Assembly (NCBI RefSeq): GCF_901000735.1 | Contig: NC_081550.1 | Location: forward strand, 14,364,393 to 14,428,392 | Origin: Corylus avellana | Taxonomy: Eukaryota; Streptophyta; Magnoliopsida; Fagales; Betulaceae | Length of the DNA: 64,000 nt | Reading direction: 5' to 3' | Shown: one piece after another, positions 22,155 to 33,632 of the stretch | Numbering within the stretch: position 1 is the stretch's first letter | Layout of the letters: each line of letters opens with the position of its first letter | The notes under the pieces: model-generated | Seen by the model: only the letters and a program-made list of their open reading frames with translations | The model's database searches: none | Told to the model about the DNA's origin: nothing | Program-made: the position numbers and the translations under genes

Positions 22155-25100
22155 TTAGATTTTGAATTGTTCAAGGCTTTGTACTGTCTCAGATTCATGT
22201 GAATTGCTTCTTGTGCTCCCAGTTTCTTCTACTAGAGCTGGTAATTGACTTGCAGGGGGAGGAGGAGCAGCAACGGCTGGAGGATCGTCTTTTTGAACAA
22301 CAGGAGGATCTTCTTTGTGAACTGGTGGAGCAGCAAATACTGGAATAGCCTGCCTAATGGAGACCGGAGGAGCAATTTGGACAGGTGGAGCAGCCCGCAT
22401 CATCTGAGGAGTAGGCATCGATGGTTGCGGAAACGGTCGGGCAGAGTAAACAGGCATTGCATTCCTTATGACAACTGGCGGCGCAATACCATGGCATGAC
22501 GTCCTAAATTGTCTGATGGGAACATAAGGAGCTGCTCCTGCTGCAGGGAACTTCTGAGGACGGGTCCCACGGCCTTCCAGTGCAGAAGGCTGCCGTGATG
22601 GCACTTGGCTGTCATTTGCTGTCGTTGATGGGGGTCTGTTCCGATGAGCTGCCTTCTGGCAAATTAATGGGAGGATCTTTGATGTGGTAGCAGGAGGAGG
22701 TTGTGGACTAGTTGGTCTGTGGCTCTGGATGGAGAACTTCCTTGGAAATAGTATTAGAGCATTGGGGTTACCTATTGCATTCTTTTCCTTCAAACGGTAG
22801 TTCAGTAAAGCCCGTGCTATTGTGATCTGTTCCAGTTCATCACTGCTTTCTGCATCAGATGAAGAACTTGCATCTTCTTTTGCCACTGGCCAGAAAGAAA
22901 TCAAGTTACAATCAGTAAGAAGTTCACAGGCATGATATAGGCGACAGTTCAAAAATAGTATCACTAATGCCATGGCATTTATGCCTTCAATTGTGGAAAA
23001 GGTAAAATACAAATTAATCAATAGCTAGTCCACCAAATATTCTCATTTTGCAGTAACAAACATCAGGCTTCCCTACTAAAATGATGATTGGTACACCAAG
23101 GCTATACCTCTATGCTTTGTCTGCAAAATTACTGTATATTATAGTTTTCATTTTCACTGGAGTTCCAGAGATAGGTATGAGATCCATCTTCTAGTGGAGT
23201 GATTCCTTATAATAGTTTATTAAGGGAATGAATTAAATAATGGACTGGAGCATTCCTACGCTTGTAAAGAGACCAGTCTTTACATTCTATCGTTGCAACT
23301 ATTGAAAGAAAGTTCAATAAAACTCACATTGTTTTAGAGATGACCAAGCTGCCATAGCTGCATTTTTCTCTGCTTGTTTCTTATTCTTGGCAGGTTCCCC
23401 TGTGAATGTGATTCCAGCCAATTCCACTGTCCCTGTGAAAACGGGTAGGTGTCCAAGTCCTGACCTGAAGGTCGTGTATTGTGGTAATGGGGCTCCAACT
23501 CTCTGTGCAATTTCCTGCAAGAGGTTCTTGTAAACCCCAGTCTCATCCTAACCAAAATTAAGTCGAATCAGTACCAGAACAACAAAGCTAGCTACAGATG
23601 TTTGTATCATAAATCAAAAGCCAGGCAGAAAATGCCAGTCAAGGTAGCTGAAACTTGTATTGGCTATACATAGTGTTTGCTTAGTTCCATACAATTATGT
23701 ATACATTTGTAGAGAACATGAGAAGGAATGCTTGTGAAATAAGTAGATAACTGCATATAATTCAATGTCATTTCTATGAAGGAAGATCTGTGTTTCATTT
23801 ATGCATCCACCATCATATACACAAACAGAAAGAAGAAATTTAATAGTCCACCAGTTAATCAAGCCTCTATTCTCTCTCATGCCATAGTCTAGCATCTTGC
23901 ATTAAAATTAGAATCTTAATAAGTATTGAGCAACAATTGAAGAAAAACTTTAAACAGGATAGGTGCAGCCAATCCAACATTATATTAAGAATTCCAGATA
24001 CCAATGAACCTAGATCACAACATGGGACTCGTATAGACAAATTTATGATGCCTTAAATCATCAAATACACCTGTGAGTGAACTACCCACAAAAGTCCACA
24101 AACATAAAGGATATTCGATTGGGAACATGTATATTTGCTTGTTCATGTTAAATGAGGGTCCAAAAAGCAATAATTTGAGGCTTTGAGGCTTTTGGAAAAT
24201 CAAAATCACTCCTTTTGAAATCGATAAATCTATTTGCTTCCATTAATAATGACTTCAACCATATGTTTCCATTCATAAACATAGCAAGTGTTCATTAAAA
24301 TCTAAATTATTAAGATTTTAAGAATCAAAACTTGTAGTTGAATACCCTTTTTTGTGATGTTAGAATCTAATTTAAATGATTAAGTATAACCTTTCATTTC
24401 AGCTTAAGTTTTTGAGATAAGTAGTGATTTAATATGGTATCGAAACAAAAGTCCTAAGTTTGAACTTTATTTCTATCATTCACCTCATTTCAATTAAAAT
24501 TTCTAAGTGTTGAGCCTCACAGACCACACATGAGGGGAAGTATTAGAATCCAATCTAAATAAATAAGTTTATATATTTTTATCAGCTTAAGCTTGAGATA
24601 AGTAGTGATTTTAACATGTAAGAACATAAATTGCTATATATAGCATTTAGATACTCCGATTGACACTACTCTACTTAGCAATCCATACATAAGAAAGGCA
24701 AACTTTGACTTGATATTACTAGCTAACTGAAACCTAACTTTCTCCCCAAACCCCATTTTTATTTTAAGAAAAAAGGGAAGTAGATAAATAGCTTCTTCAG
24801 TAATTTCTTTTAACTTCCTTATTGTTTATGTAATGGTACAAGGTTTCTAGCTACTTGAACACTTTTCAAGGAAAAGTGTAGGCAAATAGTTATGAAACAA
24901 AATCCAAATCGTATATTTCTCATTAACTGGAACCCAATACTGGAAAGGTTTGGGACCCACAACCACTTTACTTGTTGGAGTTTATATCTAAATAATTTTT
25001 ATTTACTAATCTTCTGGAAACCGTTTGAATAAAATATGATTAAATAGTTTTACTTCGCTTTCTTTTGCCTTCATTTTCTTGGCAACCAATCAGAGGGTCA

Positions 25101-26007
25101 ATGCAGAAGAAAAAGCCCTACAAGTTCCAGTCATCAAACGCCCTCCTTCCCCAAATACATTTTTCATTGACAGAAATGCCCCTCATTGAGCAAATCCAGG
25201 AGGCCCAGTACAGCTGGTTCCATGAAATGGAAGAAAAACAAGAACCAGATAGCTCTCCTTCACACCCACTTGGAAAAGCTCTCTCAGAAGCCTCTTAGCT
25301 CCCACTGTCTCCTAAAATTTGATTATAGAAAAAAATAAATAAATATTTTTATTTACACGTCACTCGTCAGCCAAAGCCTGAAAATTCCGGTGCAAAGCGG
25401 AGAAGGGCATTTACGTCATTTGAATCGGAAACCCAATCTTTTAACCCGCCGGGAAAGAAAGTGGAGAAAAAGCCATGTGCGCATGCTAAGCCGATCACCC
25501 ACTTGGCGCACAATAGCGCAGAGGGCAATGAAGCACGCCAAGGGCAGAGCACTGAACACACGGCGCACTTTAGAAAAAAAAAATAATAGAAAAAGTTTTT
25601 TATTTTTTATTTTTTTAATTTTCGGCTTCTACAGATTTTTAGACTAGTGATGCGTGTGCTGCGAGGGGTTGATGACACGGATTGATGGGTAGGGAGGGAA
25701 AGCAAAGATCAAAGCTAAGAAAGGAAGAGACGGAACCCTAACGGGCGTTAAAGAGACTAACCAGGATCCTGGCGGCGAGGGAGTGGGAAGGACCGCGGTT
25801 GGAGAGGGAGTTGAGGGCGACCTCGGCGGCGGAGTGCTCGGCCTGGCGGAGGGTGGAGCAGTAGTGGGGGCTCTCGAAGATCTCGCCGTTAAAGTTGACG
25901 GTGGCCTTGAACCTGGGCGCGTGGTCCGGACCTTCCCGAATGCACGTGTAGGAGGGGAGGTTGAAGCAGCTCCGCTGGGCCAGCTCTTGAAGCTGGTTCT
26001 TGTACAT
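22155..26007 (-). CDS. DRB2: Double-stranded RNA-binding protein, DRB2/3/5 clade (three exons)
   Basis: Exons by splice-site reading: 26007-25762 (246 nt), 23547-23328 (220 nt), 22885-22155 (731 nt); total 1197 nt, 398 residues. Introns are GT-AG and the phase is kept at both junctions. Residues 1-70 form the first dsRBD (start MYKNQLQELAQR) and about 87-155 the second (VYKNLLQEIAQR to the KNKKQAEKNAAMAAW helix). Next come a Ser/Asp/Glu-rich link, a conserved DELEQITIARALLNYRLKEK block, and a Pro-rich tail with APPV-x-IR repeats. This architecture is the plant DRB2/3/5 type, whose members act with Dicer-like enzymes in small-RNA production. Arabidopsis DRB2 is similar in length. I chose the ATG at 26007 over an in-frame ATG 19 codons upstream because family members start MYKNQL. 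DRB3 or DRB5 cannot be excluded by eye. Confidence 0.95.
24358..24616 (+). mobile_element. TRIM/SMART-type miniature LTR element in DRB intron 1
   Basis: Two short direct repeats (24358-24434 and 24541-24616) begin TGTTAGAATC / TATTAGAATC and share CAGCTTAAG...GAGATAAGTAGTGATTT. The first is followed at once by TGGTATCGAAAC, a decayed tRNA-Met primer site, and about 100 bases of non-coding interior. Flanks TGTGA and TGTAA may be a 5-bp target duplication with one change. It is non-coding, about 260 bp, and sits in sense with the plus strand, opposite to the DRB gene. Confidence 0.65.
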
Positions 26008-26251
26008 TTCTTCAGCTCTCCCTCTCTCCCTCACTCTCGCTTTTCTATTCTCCCCTCTCCTCACTCTCTACTACAAATCAACCTCACCACTTTCTCAGAG
26101 TAGGCCTTTCTCGGAGCCAGATCGGATCCGGGGTTCCCCGGTCCGTCGATTGAAACAACAGGGGCTCCGACTTTGAGACTGTATCCTCCGGCGACGGCGA
26201 GAGAAAAAGAGAGAGAAAGTGTTAGAGAGATAGAGGAGGGGGGGAGCTCAG

Positions 26252-26290
<39 letters not shown>

Positions 26291-26340
26291 TAATTTGGTA
26301 GTAGTGGAGTTGGGTTTGTGGGGATTATAAAAATGGGGGA
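26008..26340 (-). promoter_or_regulatory. 5' UTR and core promoter region of the DRB gene
   Basis: A GA/CT-rich leader typical of plant 5' UTRs, including a (GA)n run at 26256-26286. The minus strand has an AT-rich TTTTTATAATC near 26325 that could serve as a weak TATA element. The transcription start is not determined. Confidence 0.45.
26256..26286. repeat. (GA)n microsatellite in the DRB leader
   Basis: About 31 bases of near-perfect AG repeat. On the transcribed strand it is a CT tract, common in plant leaders and promoters. Confidence 0.9.
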
Positions 26341-27840
26341 ATTTATTAGACAATTGCTTTTATTGCCGGGAGTCAACTGAACGTTAGGCTGCATGGATGT
26401 GATCTTTTTCCCTAGATTTTCTCTATATTTCTTTTTGTTTATTTCTGTGTATTTTAAACTAAAATAAATCCTTTCCTCATTAATTCATCTTTAAATTAGT
26501 TTTATTTTATTTTTTAATTAATAAATTAGTAAAATAAAATATTAATTTGATCTATAATACCATTTCTAGAGTATTAAGTGATAGACTTATTTATCTTGTG
26601 TAATTATGTAGAGGGTAATAATGCACACAAGGTCGACAAGCCGATTAAATGAAGTGTCCCATTACAAATCATGTCACCTCTAAAGACAGCCTTTTACTTC
26701 CCCATATTTACTGTTTTTTTTTTTTTAAAAAAAAAAAATCAATATAAAGGAAAGGGAAGAAGGGATAAGGATCTTACAGAATTAATAACCGAATTTTAAA
26801 AAGTTGTATGGGAGAAGGACATTTAGACTTTCTCATATTATATGATGACTAAGAATAGAGTTTGTCCAATTTTTCGTTTTTTGTTTTGTTGAAGAACAAT
26901 ATAAAATAATGTCCTTAAACCAAATCCAGACCACAGCTGGTAACACTATAAGTAATGCTACTACACCTATAATTTTTTTAAAAAAAAATTTGTTTACCGG
27001 TGTTAGGATGTGATTTGAATTATATTCGCCGCTAAAATATTTAATGCTCAAATCACATACTAACACTTGTCAATACATTGTAAAAAAAATATTGTAGGTC
27101 TATCAATAGGTTTACTAGTCCAGCCCTCTAAATTGGTCAAAAGAATTATTAGTATCAGCATAAAACATATAATAATTGTATGCATTTGGTTTTAATTACT
27201 ACATCGCTGCTTAGGGTCATGGTTATGTTTGAGAAATAAAGTTTTTATGCCAAAAAAATATTTTTTTGGTAAAAGTTTAATTTTTAAGCTTTTATCAAAA
27301 GTGTGTTTTGACAATTGTTAGAGTAAAAAAGTCAAAAAAATACTTTTTAAATTTTTTACTAAATATGCCAGCTTTTGTTTAACACGGTTTTTTAAGGACC
27401 AAAAGTACTTTTTAACTCTCTACCTCAATCCCAAACAGGCTCTTAATCAAGTTTCGATGTGTCTCCTCCTTACTAAGTGGGAATTAGGATTCTCTCTCGG
27501 AGAATATTCAATTAGCTATATTGGAAGGGTATTTTTGACCACTCGAAAGTGAAAAAAGCAAAAATATCCCTCTAATATAACTTTTTTTAAAAAAAACTCT
27601 AATATAACTAATTGGATACTCTTAAATTCAAATAAATTAGAGAGGATTTTGTTCCACAAAGTGAGGGCCTTGCTTGGATATATTTGATTCGTATGCACGA
27701 GGTTTTGTAAGATTTGAGATTTTTGTGTTCTTAAAAACAAAATGTATCACTTTGATCTTTGTTGAGTATACATGTGCGACTGTGTGGGTGTAGAAATGAT
27801 CAAATCGCATATTGAAAAGATGTAAGAAATGTAAGTGCTT
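26341..27840. other. Intergenic, no gene seen
   Basis: AT-rich sequence with long homopolymer runs (for example 26716-26738). No domain, TRIM or clear inverted repeat that I can support. Confidence 0.4.
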
Positions 27841-27844
27841 AGTA

Positions 27845-28810
27845 TAACATAGTTAAGCCTAAAGCCAAAGACTTAAGCATTTTGGTTGAATGGTGTATCA
27901 ACATGCTATATTATGATTTATTAAAAGACTTCCCAATGTATCAATTTCCCTACAAGTGGTATAAGAACATATGGTGGTGTGCAGTATGGTGAAGTGGCTT
28001 AAGCACGGACAAAGGTTTCTAGAGTAGGGACAAAAGTGCAAGGTGTGAGCATGACCGAGTTTTCTTTGAGTGAGGGGCAAAGGTTCATGCCATGAGCTTG
28101 TACAAGCTTGTATAGTCGGACTCAAACTCATAAGCTTAAATATGAGTGTAAATGTGGATGTGAATGTAGTTATTGGCAATATCCTCATTTGCATTTACAT
28201 AATGCGATTATCACATTTAGATATCCGCATCTGCATCATGTAAGCTATCCACATATGAGGTAATAAGCCTTTTGGACCTTGAAGTTGTAATTTCTACTTC
28301 TAGTAAATACAAAAAGGCATTTTAGTTTTTTTAGTAAATAATCAAAGTACTAGCAATGAAAGAAACACTAAAACAACTTGTTTCTCAAGAGATTACTAAC
28401 AATACACATTAGCCTATGAATGCCCATACAGACTTTAAATTGCTCGCTACACACTATTGTTTAGATCACACTTGCTAATTATTTTTTCATTAAATTTTCA
28501 TCTTATATATTATTTAGCTTACTGCATGATCTATCGGTTGGTGAAGGGAAAAAAATATTTGAAAATAATAATAATAAATATTTGAAAAACTTTATATAAG
28601 GGAATGCAGCTTTTGCTAACCGCTTCTACATTCGCATATGCGGATTGCCATGGATAATGGATATTTGATAGTAGTGGATAGTTGTGGATAGCAAATAGTT
28701 GCGGTTAGTATCCGCCCGCATTTACACCCCTAGACTGAAGCTTTTATGTTGAATTGGGTTCATTAAAAGACTTTCAAAAGTATAAATCTTCCTAACAATC
28801 TTATTATGGA
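27845..28810 (+). mobile_element. Decayed TRIM/SMART-like element carrying a nested repeat
   Basis: A left LTR-like segment (about 27845-27950, with TATTAAAAGACTTCC) is followed by AAGTGGTATAAGAACA, which resembles a degenerate tRNA primer site. A right segment (about 28733-28810) repeats GTTGAAT...TTAAAAGACTTTC. The interior holds the hAT-like MITE at 28141-28732. Boundaries are approximate. Confidence 0.35.
28141..28732. mobile_element. hAT-like MITE
   Basis: The left end TATGAGTGTAAATGTGGATG matches the reverse complement of the right end, TAGGGGTGTAAATGCGGGCG. Subterminal ATCCGCA-type words recur near both ends. I could not find an 8-bp target duplication. It is non-coding. Confidence 0.5.
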
Positions 28811-29189
28811 TTTTAAAAAAAAAAAAAAAAAAAATTGGTAGGTATTATGGACAATGGTTAGTTATTAAATGGGAGTAATTGATAGTTATTACTCTAGTTA
28901 ATTATATAACTATTACTATATATATATCACTAGTTTATGCCCTTCGTCAAAACCTAACAAATTTATAGAGCAGTTATTGTCATTGGGTTTAAAGCATTTT
29001 CTTTTAAAGGATTTTTCGTTATACATTTGGCAAACACAAGCTAGCACACATTGGCCAATTTTTAGAATTTTTTTTTAGGACATTGATTGTTCTGGGATTT
29101 TTATTGGTTCTCCCAAATCCCTCCTATTGTATTTTTATTTTTTTTTATTAATGCAATCTTGCTGAGAAAAACAATATTTTGGTTATAAG

Positions 29190-29520
29190 TGTTTGAAGAA
29201 TAATCTCACATTGCATGTGAACAAGATATTGGCCATGTTTATAAAGAATTGGCAACTCTCTCTTATTAAACCGGTTTTATGAGATGAGTTAGTCCCATGA
29301 ATTTCTCCATGGTATCAGGTCCTACCACAGGACGAATGTGGGCACACTACTTACACCGTAATAAGGACCAAGAAAAATACTGGCCTGCATATGAGGGAGA
29401 GTGTTGAAGAATAATCCTACATTGCCTGTAGATAAGATATTGGGCATGTTTATAGGGAATGGGCAACCCTCTCTTAATGAACTGGTTTTATGAGATGAGT
29501 TAGACCTATGAATTTATTCA
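29190..29520 (+). mobile_element. Intact TRIM, 331 bp
   Basis: LTRs at 29190-29309 (120 bp) and 29402-29520 (119 bp) share TTGAAGAATAATC, the AAGATATTGG block and TTTTATGAGATGAGTTAG, and end in CA. TGGTATCAGGTC follows the first LTR (29310-29321), close to the tRNA-Met primer site. A purine-rich ATGAGGGAGAG precedes the second. ATAAG flanks both sides (29185-29189 and 29521-29525), a perfect 5-bp target duplication. The interior is only about 92 bp and cannot code, so the element must be moved in trans. Confidence 0.9.
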
Positions 29521-29770
29521 ATAAGTCACTTGACAATTCTTTCTTGCCTTTTGGTTTTGAATTTCATTTCATTTTGTTATAATTTTCTTTCTCTTTCTAT
29601 TTACATACTTTCATTCTCATATTTTCAAATGTACATTCTTTGTCATGACACTAAAAATCATCAATAGATTTTGAATGAATCGCTATTGAATTTTAGATTC
29701 AATAAGAATTTTTAATGCCAAGTCAAAAAGTGTGAGGCAAGATTAGTAAGCTAAACAAGTTGTGTAACCG

Positions 29771-30202
29771 TTAGCCTTTTTTTTTTTTTTTTTTTTTTTT
29801 GTAACAAACATTCCATACCAAAAACAAACCAGAGACAAAATTACAAAGGAGAGGGAGGTGGATCTTTTCCACTACAGATAGGGATGGATGAGAGGGGGGT
29901 AAAAAGAGTGGGAATGCAGCCCGAGTAAACTCTTGCCGCGGCCCAATATGCCACATGATGGGCGCAAAAGTTTGCACTTCTGTTAACTTTCCTAGCTTCC
30001 CAAGAGGGAGAAGCTGGGACTAAAAGAAAAAAATCAGAGATAACTTTCTCAATTTGCCAATTCTGGAAAGATGAGGGAAATTGCAAAGCTGAAATAACTA
30101 GTAAAGAGTCTCCCTCAAATGTAAATTTTTTGAGCTTTAAGGAGACTGCTAGAGAGGCTGCACTATATATAAAAATTTCTTTTCCACTACTATTAGCCTT
30201 TT
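29771..30202 (-). mobile_element. 5'-truncated LINE fragment with poly(A) tail
   Basis: The poly(T) at 29777-29800 is the tail of a minus-strand insertion. TTAGCCTTTT at 29771-29780 and 30193-30202 is the target duplication. The minus strand still encodes, with frame changes, the end of a LINE RNase H domain (FEGDSLLV, then VNRSANFCAHHVAYWA). Confidence 0.85.
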
Positions 30203-30266
30203 ACACTATATATAAAAATAAATAAATAAATAAATAAGAGAAATATTATTTAATAAACAACTATAT

Positions 30267-30822
30267 AACTGTTATTAGCTCTTTCCTCCTCCCCTTTCAC
30301 GGTAGTAGTGCTCGGTATTTTCTCTGTAGGCTCTATGGGTCTCCGTTTCAGGGGGATTGCTTTAGATCTAGATTCATATCTAATCTCTTCAACCTTATTT
30401 TGTTTTTTTTATTTTTTTTGTCCTAGCCTTCGGGTTGAGGATAGATTTGTTGTCCTAGCCGTCGGGTTGATGATGGATTTGTTGTCACGGTCTTCGGTTT
30501 GAGGACGGAGTATATCGATGTGGGGGCTTAACTCTCACGGCCGATTTTTTAGTTTCTAATTATTTTTTATTTTTGTTTTTGTATTTGAGCTACCCATGTT
30601 CTAGATCTAGTTTGCATCAAGCAGATCTGTTCCTTAAATGTAATTGTACATGGGTTAGCGAAAGCTTAAAGTCATTTTTATGACTTTGTAACCTTCATAG
30701 CTTTTGGCTATGATTTTTTAGAGTTATATGCTCTGTGATGCAAGAGCTTTATGCTCATGAAATTTCATCAATGGAAGTTTCATATTTTTCAAAAGAAACA
30801 AAAAAAAACTGTTATCAGCTCT
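30267..30822 (+). mobile_element. 5'-truncated LINE/SINE-type insertion, plus strand
   Basis: The body 30283-30806 ends in an A-rich tail (about 30792-30808). It is flanked by AACTGTTATTAGCTCT (30267-30282) and AACTGTTATCAGCTCT (30807-30822), a 16-bp target duplication with one difference. This is the mark of target-primed reverse transcription. It contains repeated CCTAGCC.TCGGGTTGA words but no usable coding frame. Confidence 0.75.
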
Positions 30823-30889
30823 CATAATCATTACATACACATAAAAGCGATTTAAAACTTAGAAATGGCAATAGGATGAATTAGGTAAA

Positions 30890-31436
30890 GGGTATACATC
30901 TTATAAATTCCTGAGTCAACGCGTAAAAACAAAAAACTTCTTAAACTTTATTTTTTTCTTCAAATTTTTACTCCGTAGGTCAATCGAAAAGGCAAATTAA
31001 CCCATATCGTTACATTTTTTCCCAAATGTTTAATGCCTGTCTCCTAACTAAATGTACCGTTTTGCCACGTCAACATATTAACTTTTTATTAATTTAATTT
31101 ATAAATTAAATCTAAAAAATAAATAAATAAATAAATAAAAATTGAAGGGGTGGCCAGAAAGCCACCCCATTGGGGGTTAGGGTGGCTGCCTTAATTTTTT
31201 TTTTTTTTTTTTAGATTTAATTTTTAAATTAAATTAATAAAAAAGGTAATATGCTGATGTTGCAAAACGGTGCGTTTAGTTGGGACATTGGGATTGACAT
31301 GTGTTAAACATTTGAGGAAAAATGTAACGGTATGGGTTAATTTGCCTTTCGATTGATGTATGAAGTAAAAAAAAAAAAAATTCATGGAGTTTTCTGTTTT
31401 GGCATGTTGACTCAAAGATTTATAAGATATTTACCC
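30890..31436. mobile_element. Inverted-repeat MITE with CCACCC core
   Basis: Long arms (30890-31140 and 31195-31436) are reverse complements along nearly their whole length, for example GGCAAATTAACCCATA and its complement near 31340, and ATCTTATAAAT near both ends. The centre (31141-31192) reads GGGGTGGCC...GCCACCCC, the same motif type as in the elements at 13.6 and 16.6 kb. Target duplication not resolved. Confidence 0.75.
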
Positions 31437-33238
31437 TTAGATAAAAGTAAAGTTAGAAACCCGCTCTGCTTATGTAGTAGTGTCAATCAACTTTTAATTT
31501 ATTTTTTTAGTAAGGATACTGTCATGCTAGTAGGGTCAAATATTAATCTTTAAAATAGGTTTATTAAAATAAATGTCATGTAAATTATTATATAAACAAC
31601 TTATATTTTAATAGTTAACATAAAAAGTACCATGTAAATTGTCACGGTCATTTTTTTTTAGAAGAATTCTCACCTCAGTTACAAATATAATAAATATCAT
31701 TTAAACTGTCATATCAATCTATAATGATGAAAAACTTGTAATAAAAGTTAACCGCGTTATCAACAACACTTGGGCTAAAATAGATTATTTAGAATCGCCC
31801 CATTCCTGAAATTGCGTCGTGGGTAATGATGGTAGAGAAGGTGGCCAAGAAATAACAAGACAAGGATTGCTTCATAATGGGTGCATTTTGGAGCTAATCA
31901 CGTGATCTGAATTGCGGTCACGTGCCCACCCAACTATGTGAAAAATATTATTATTATTGGGTCATTATAGAGTGTGAACACGTGGCGGCCTCCAAGCCAT
32001 AGTTGCACCCTCTTTAATAAAACGATGACGTAATATAGATATAATGCTCTAGTCAGAGAAGCATGGAATGGAATCTCCACCATCGAGGATGGTCATTTAC
32101 GAAAGTACCCCCCACATATTCCAAAGTGTATTAATATTAGGAAGAGTTGTATGGTCATTAAACATTCATTAAAAAGCAGTGTGTTTTCATTATCATGGAG
32201 AGGGTAAGTGGGGAACAAGCTTTTTTAATCTCCGAAATTGGTGAAGTTTGACTGTGGGAAATAACGAAAATGCCACTAAGGAGTTAATACTTTTGACAAA
32301 TTGGAGGGTCTCTGCTCTCTAGTCCACAATAGAGGTGGGAAATGGAGATGGCAAGTTTGAAAAGGTCTCCGATTCGATCCATACATTAATCCCCCCACCA
32401 AAGCCAATTCAATATTCGGCATTTAATGAATTTAATGAACCATTTAAGACTATACAAAATGAACTCCATCTTATACATTTAACAATGTGTATGATACGGT
32501 TAGATACATTAAATTTTAGAGTTAATTATTTTTTTTAGTATCTAGGTTTGGGTTTTAAATCTTATAATAAATGGTACTTTACTTAGGTAAAAAGACCGAC
32601 TTAATACCTCAGTCATATTTCGTCACATACAAATGTCACGTGTTTTAAAAAAAATTAAAGTATGAGAACCAAAGGTGTTCATTCAAATTTGTTTGAGCCC
32701 TAACCTGACCTAGCCCTATTAGGACATTTGTAAGATTTAATGTGGTTTATACTAATTAAGCACGAGTAATTATTAGCTATTCTACTTGAGTATAATCATA
32801 ACAGTATCTACCCGTTAGGAATCAATGAGAATAAGATCCTCTCCATGAGCCGGTTAGTTCATTCAAAGAGGGTAAAATTGTCATTTTATTCTTTTGGACA
32901 ATTTTTCCCTCTTAAAATAACTAATTGGTTCCTCTTTTTTCTTTTTTTTTTTTTCATTTGAAATGAAGAGAATACTTCTCCAAGCCAATGATAGAAGGGG
33001 CCTATATGGTGAGAATCATAGACTTTCAAATTCGTTTGAGTCATAGCCTGACCTAACTCCATCAGGATATTAGTGAGATTCAATGTGATTTACACTAATC
33101 AAACATAATAATTCTCGTTATGAGAGTCGAACCCATATCTCAATATTTACCTAACTCATGCCTCAATGTTTACCTAACTTTCTTAAAAATTACCTTGAGG
33201 TAAGTTAAACACTGTCCTGGATGATCTGTCTTTGTTTC
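31437..33238. other. Intergenic; candidate promoter-like island near 31.9 kb
   Basis: No coding region is supported. The stretch 31860-32060 is less AT-rich and holds several ACGT-core elements, annotated separately. The rest is AT-rich with no clear repeat. Confidence 0.35.
31899..32031. promoter_or_regulatory. Cluster of three G-boxes and a TGACGT element
   Basis: CACGTG occurs at 31899-31904, 31919-31924 and 31979-31984, and TGACGT at 32026-32031. These are bZIP/bHLH binding cores. No gene follows within 1 kb on either strand, so this may be a distal element, a relic promoter or chance. Confidence 0.35.
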
Positions 33239-33382
33239 TTAGGCTCCGTTTGTTTCGACGTAAAATGTTCTCCCCATTTTCTTCAAAAATGATTTCCTGA
33301 AAAATATTTTCTGGTGTTTGGCGCGAATCACAATTATATATATATATATTCATTCAATCATATTAAACTTTAAATTACGAAA

Positions 33383-33632
33383 ATGTCCCGACTAGGTTCC
33401 GGCTGTGTCCTAACTGAGTCCTAGCGGTGTCTTGACTAAGTCCTGACAATGTCTTAATCGGGTCTCAGCAAGCCCTGACCGAGACTCAGTGCGGTCTTGG
33501 TTAGGTCCTGGTCAAGTCTCGATAAGGTCTTAGGCAGGTCTTGGTGTGGTCCTAGTCAGGTCCCGGTTGGTCTCGGTGGGGTCTCAGTGGGGTCCCAATC
33601 AAGTTCTAGCAGGGTCTTGGTCAAGTCCCCGT
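33383..33632. repeat. Degenerate minisatellite
   Basis: About 15-base units built on GGTCYYGGTNAGGTC (for example CTTGGTCAAGTC, CCTAGTCAGGTC, CTCGGTGGGGTC). The array resumes beyond the nested TRIM at about 34685-34730, which shows the TRIM inserted into it. Confidence 0.75.

Noticed and set aside
22245..22499. Plus-strand frame opposite the DRB Pro-rich tail
   Set aside because: Shadow of the real minus-strand exon with repetitive Arg/Ser composition.
29190..29520. Cassandra TRIM
   Set aside because: No 5S rRNA-like promoter block is visible in the LTRs.
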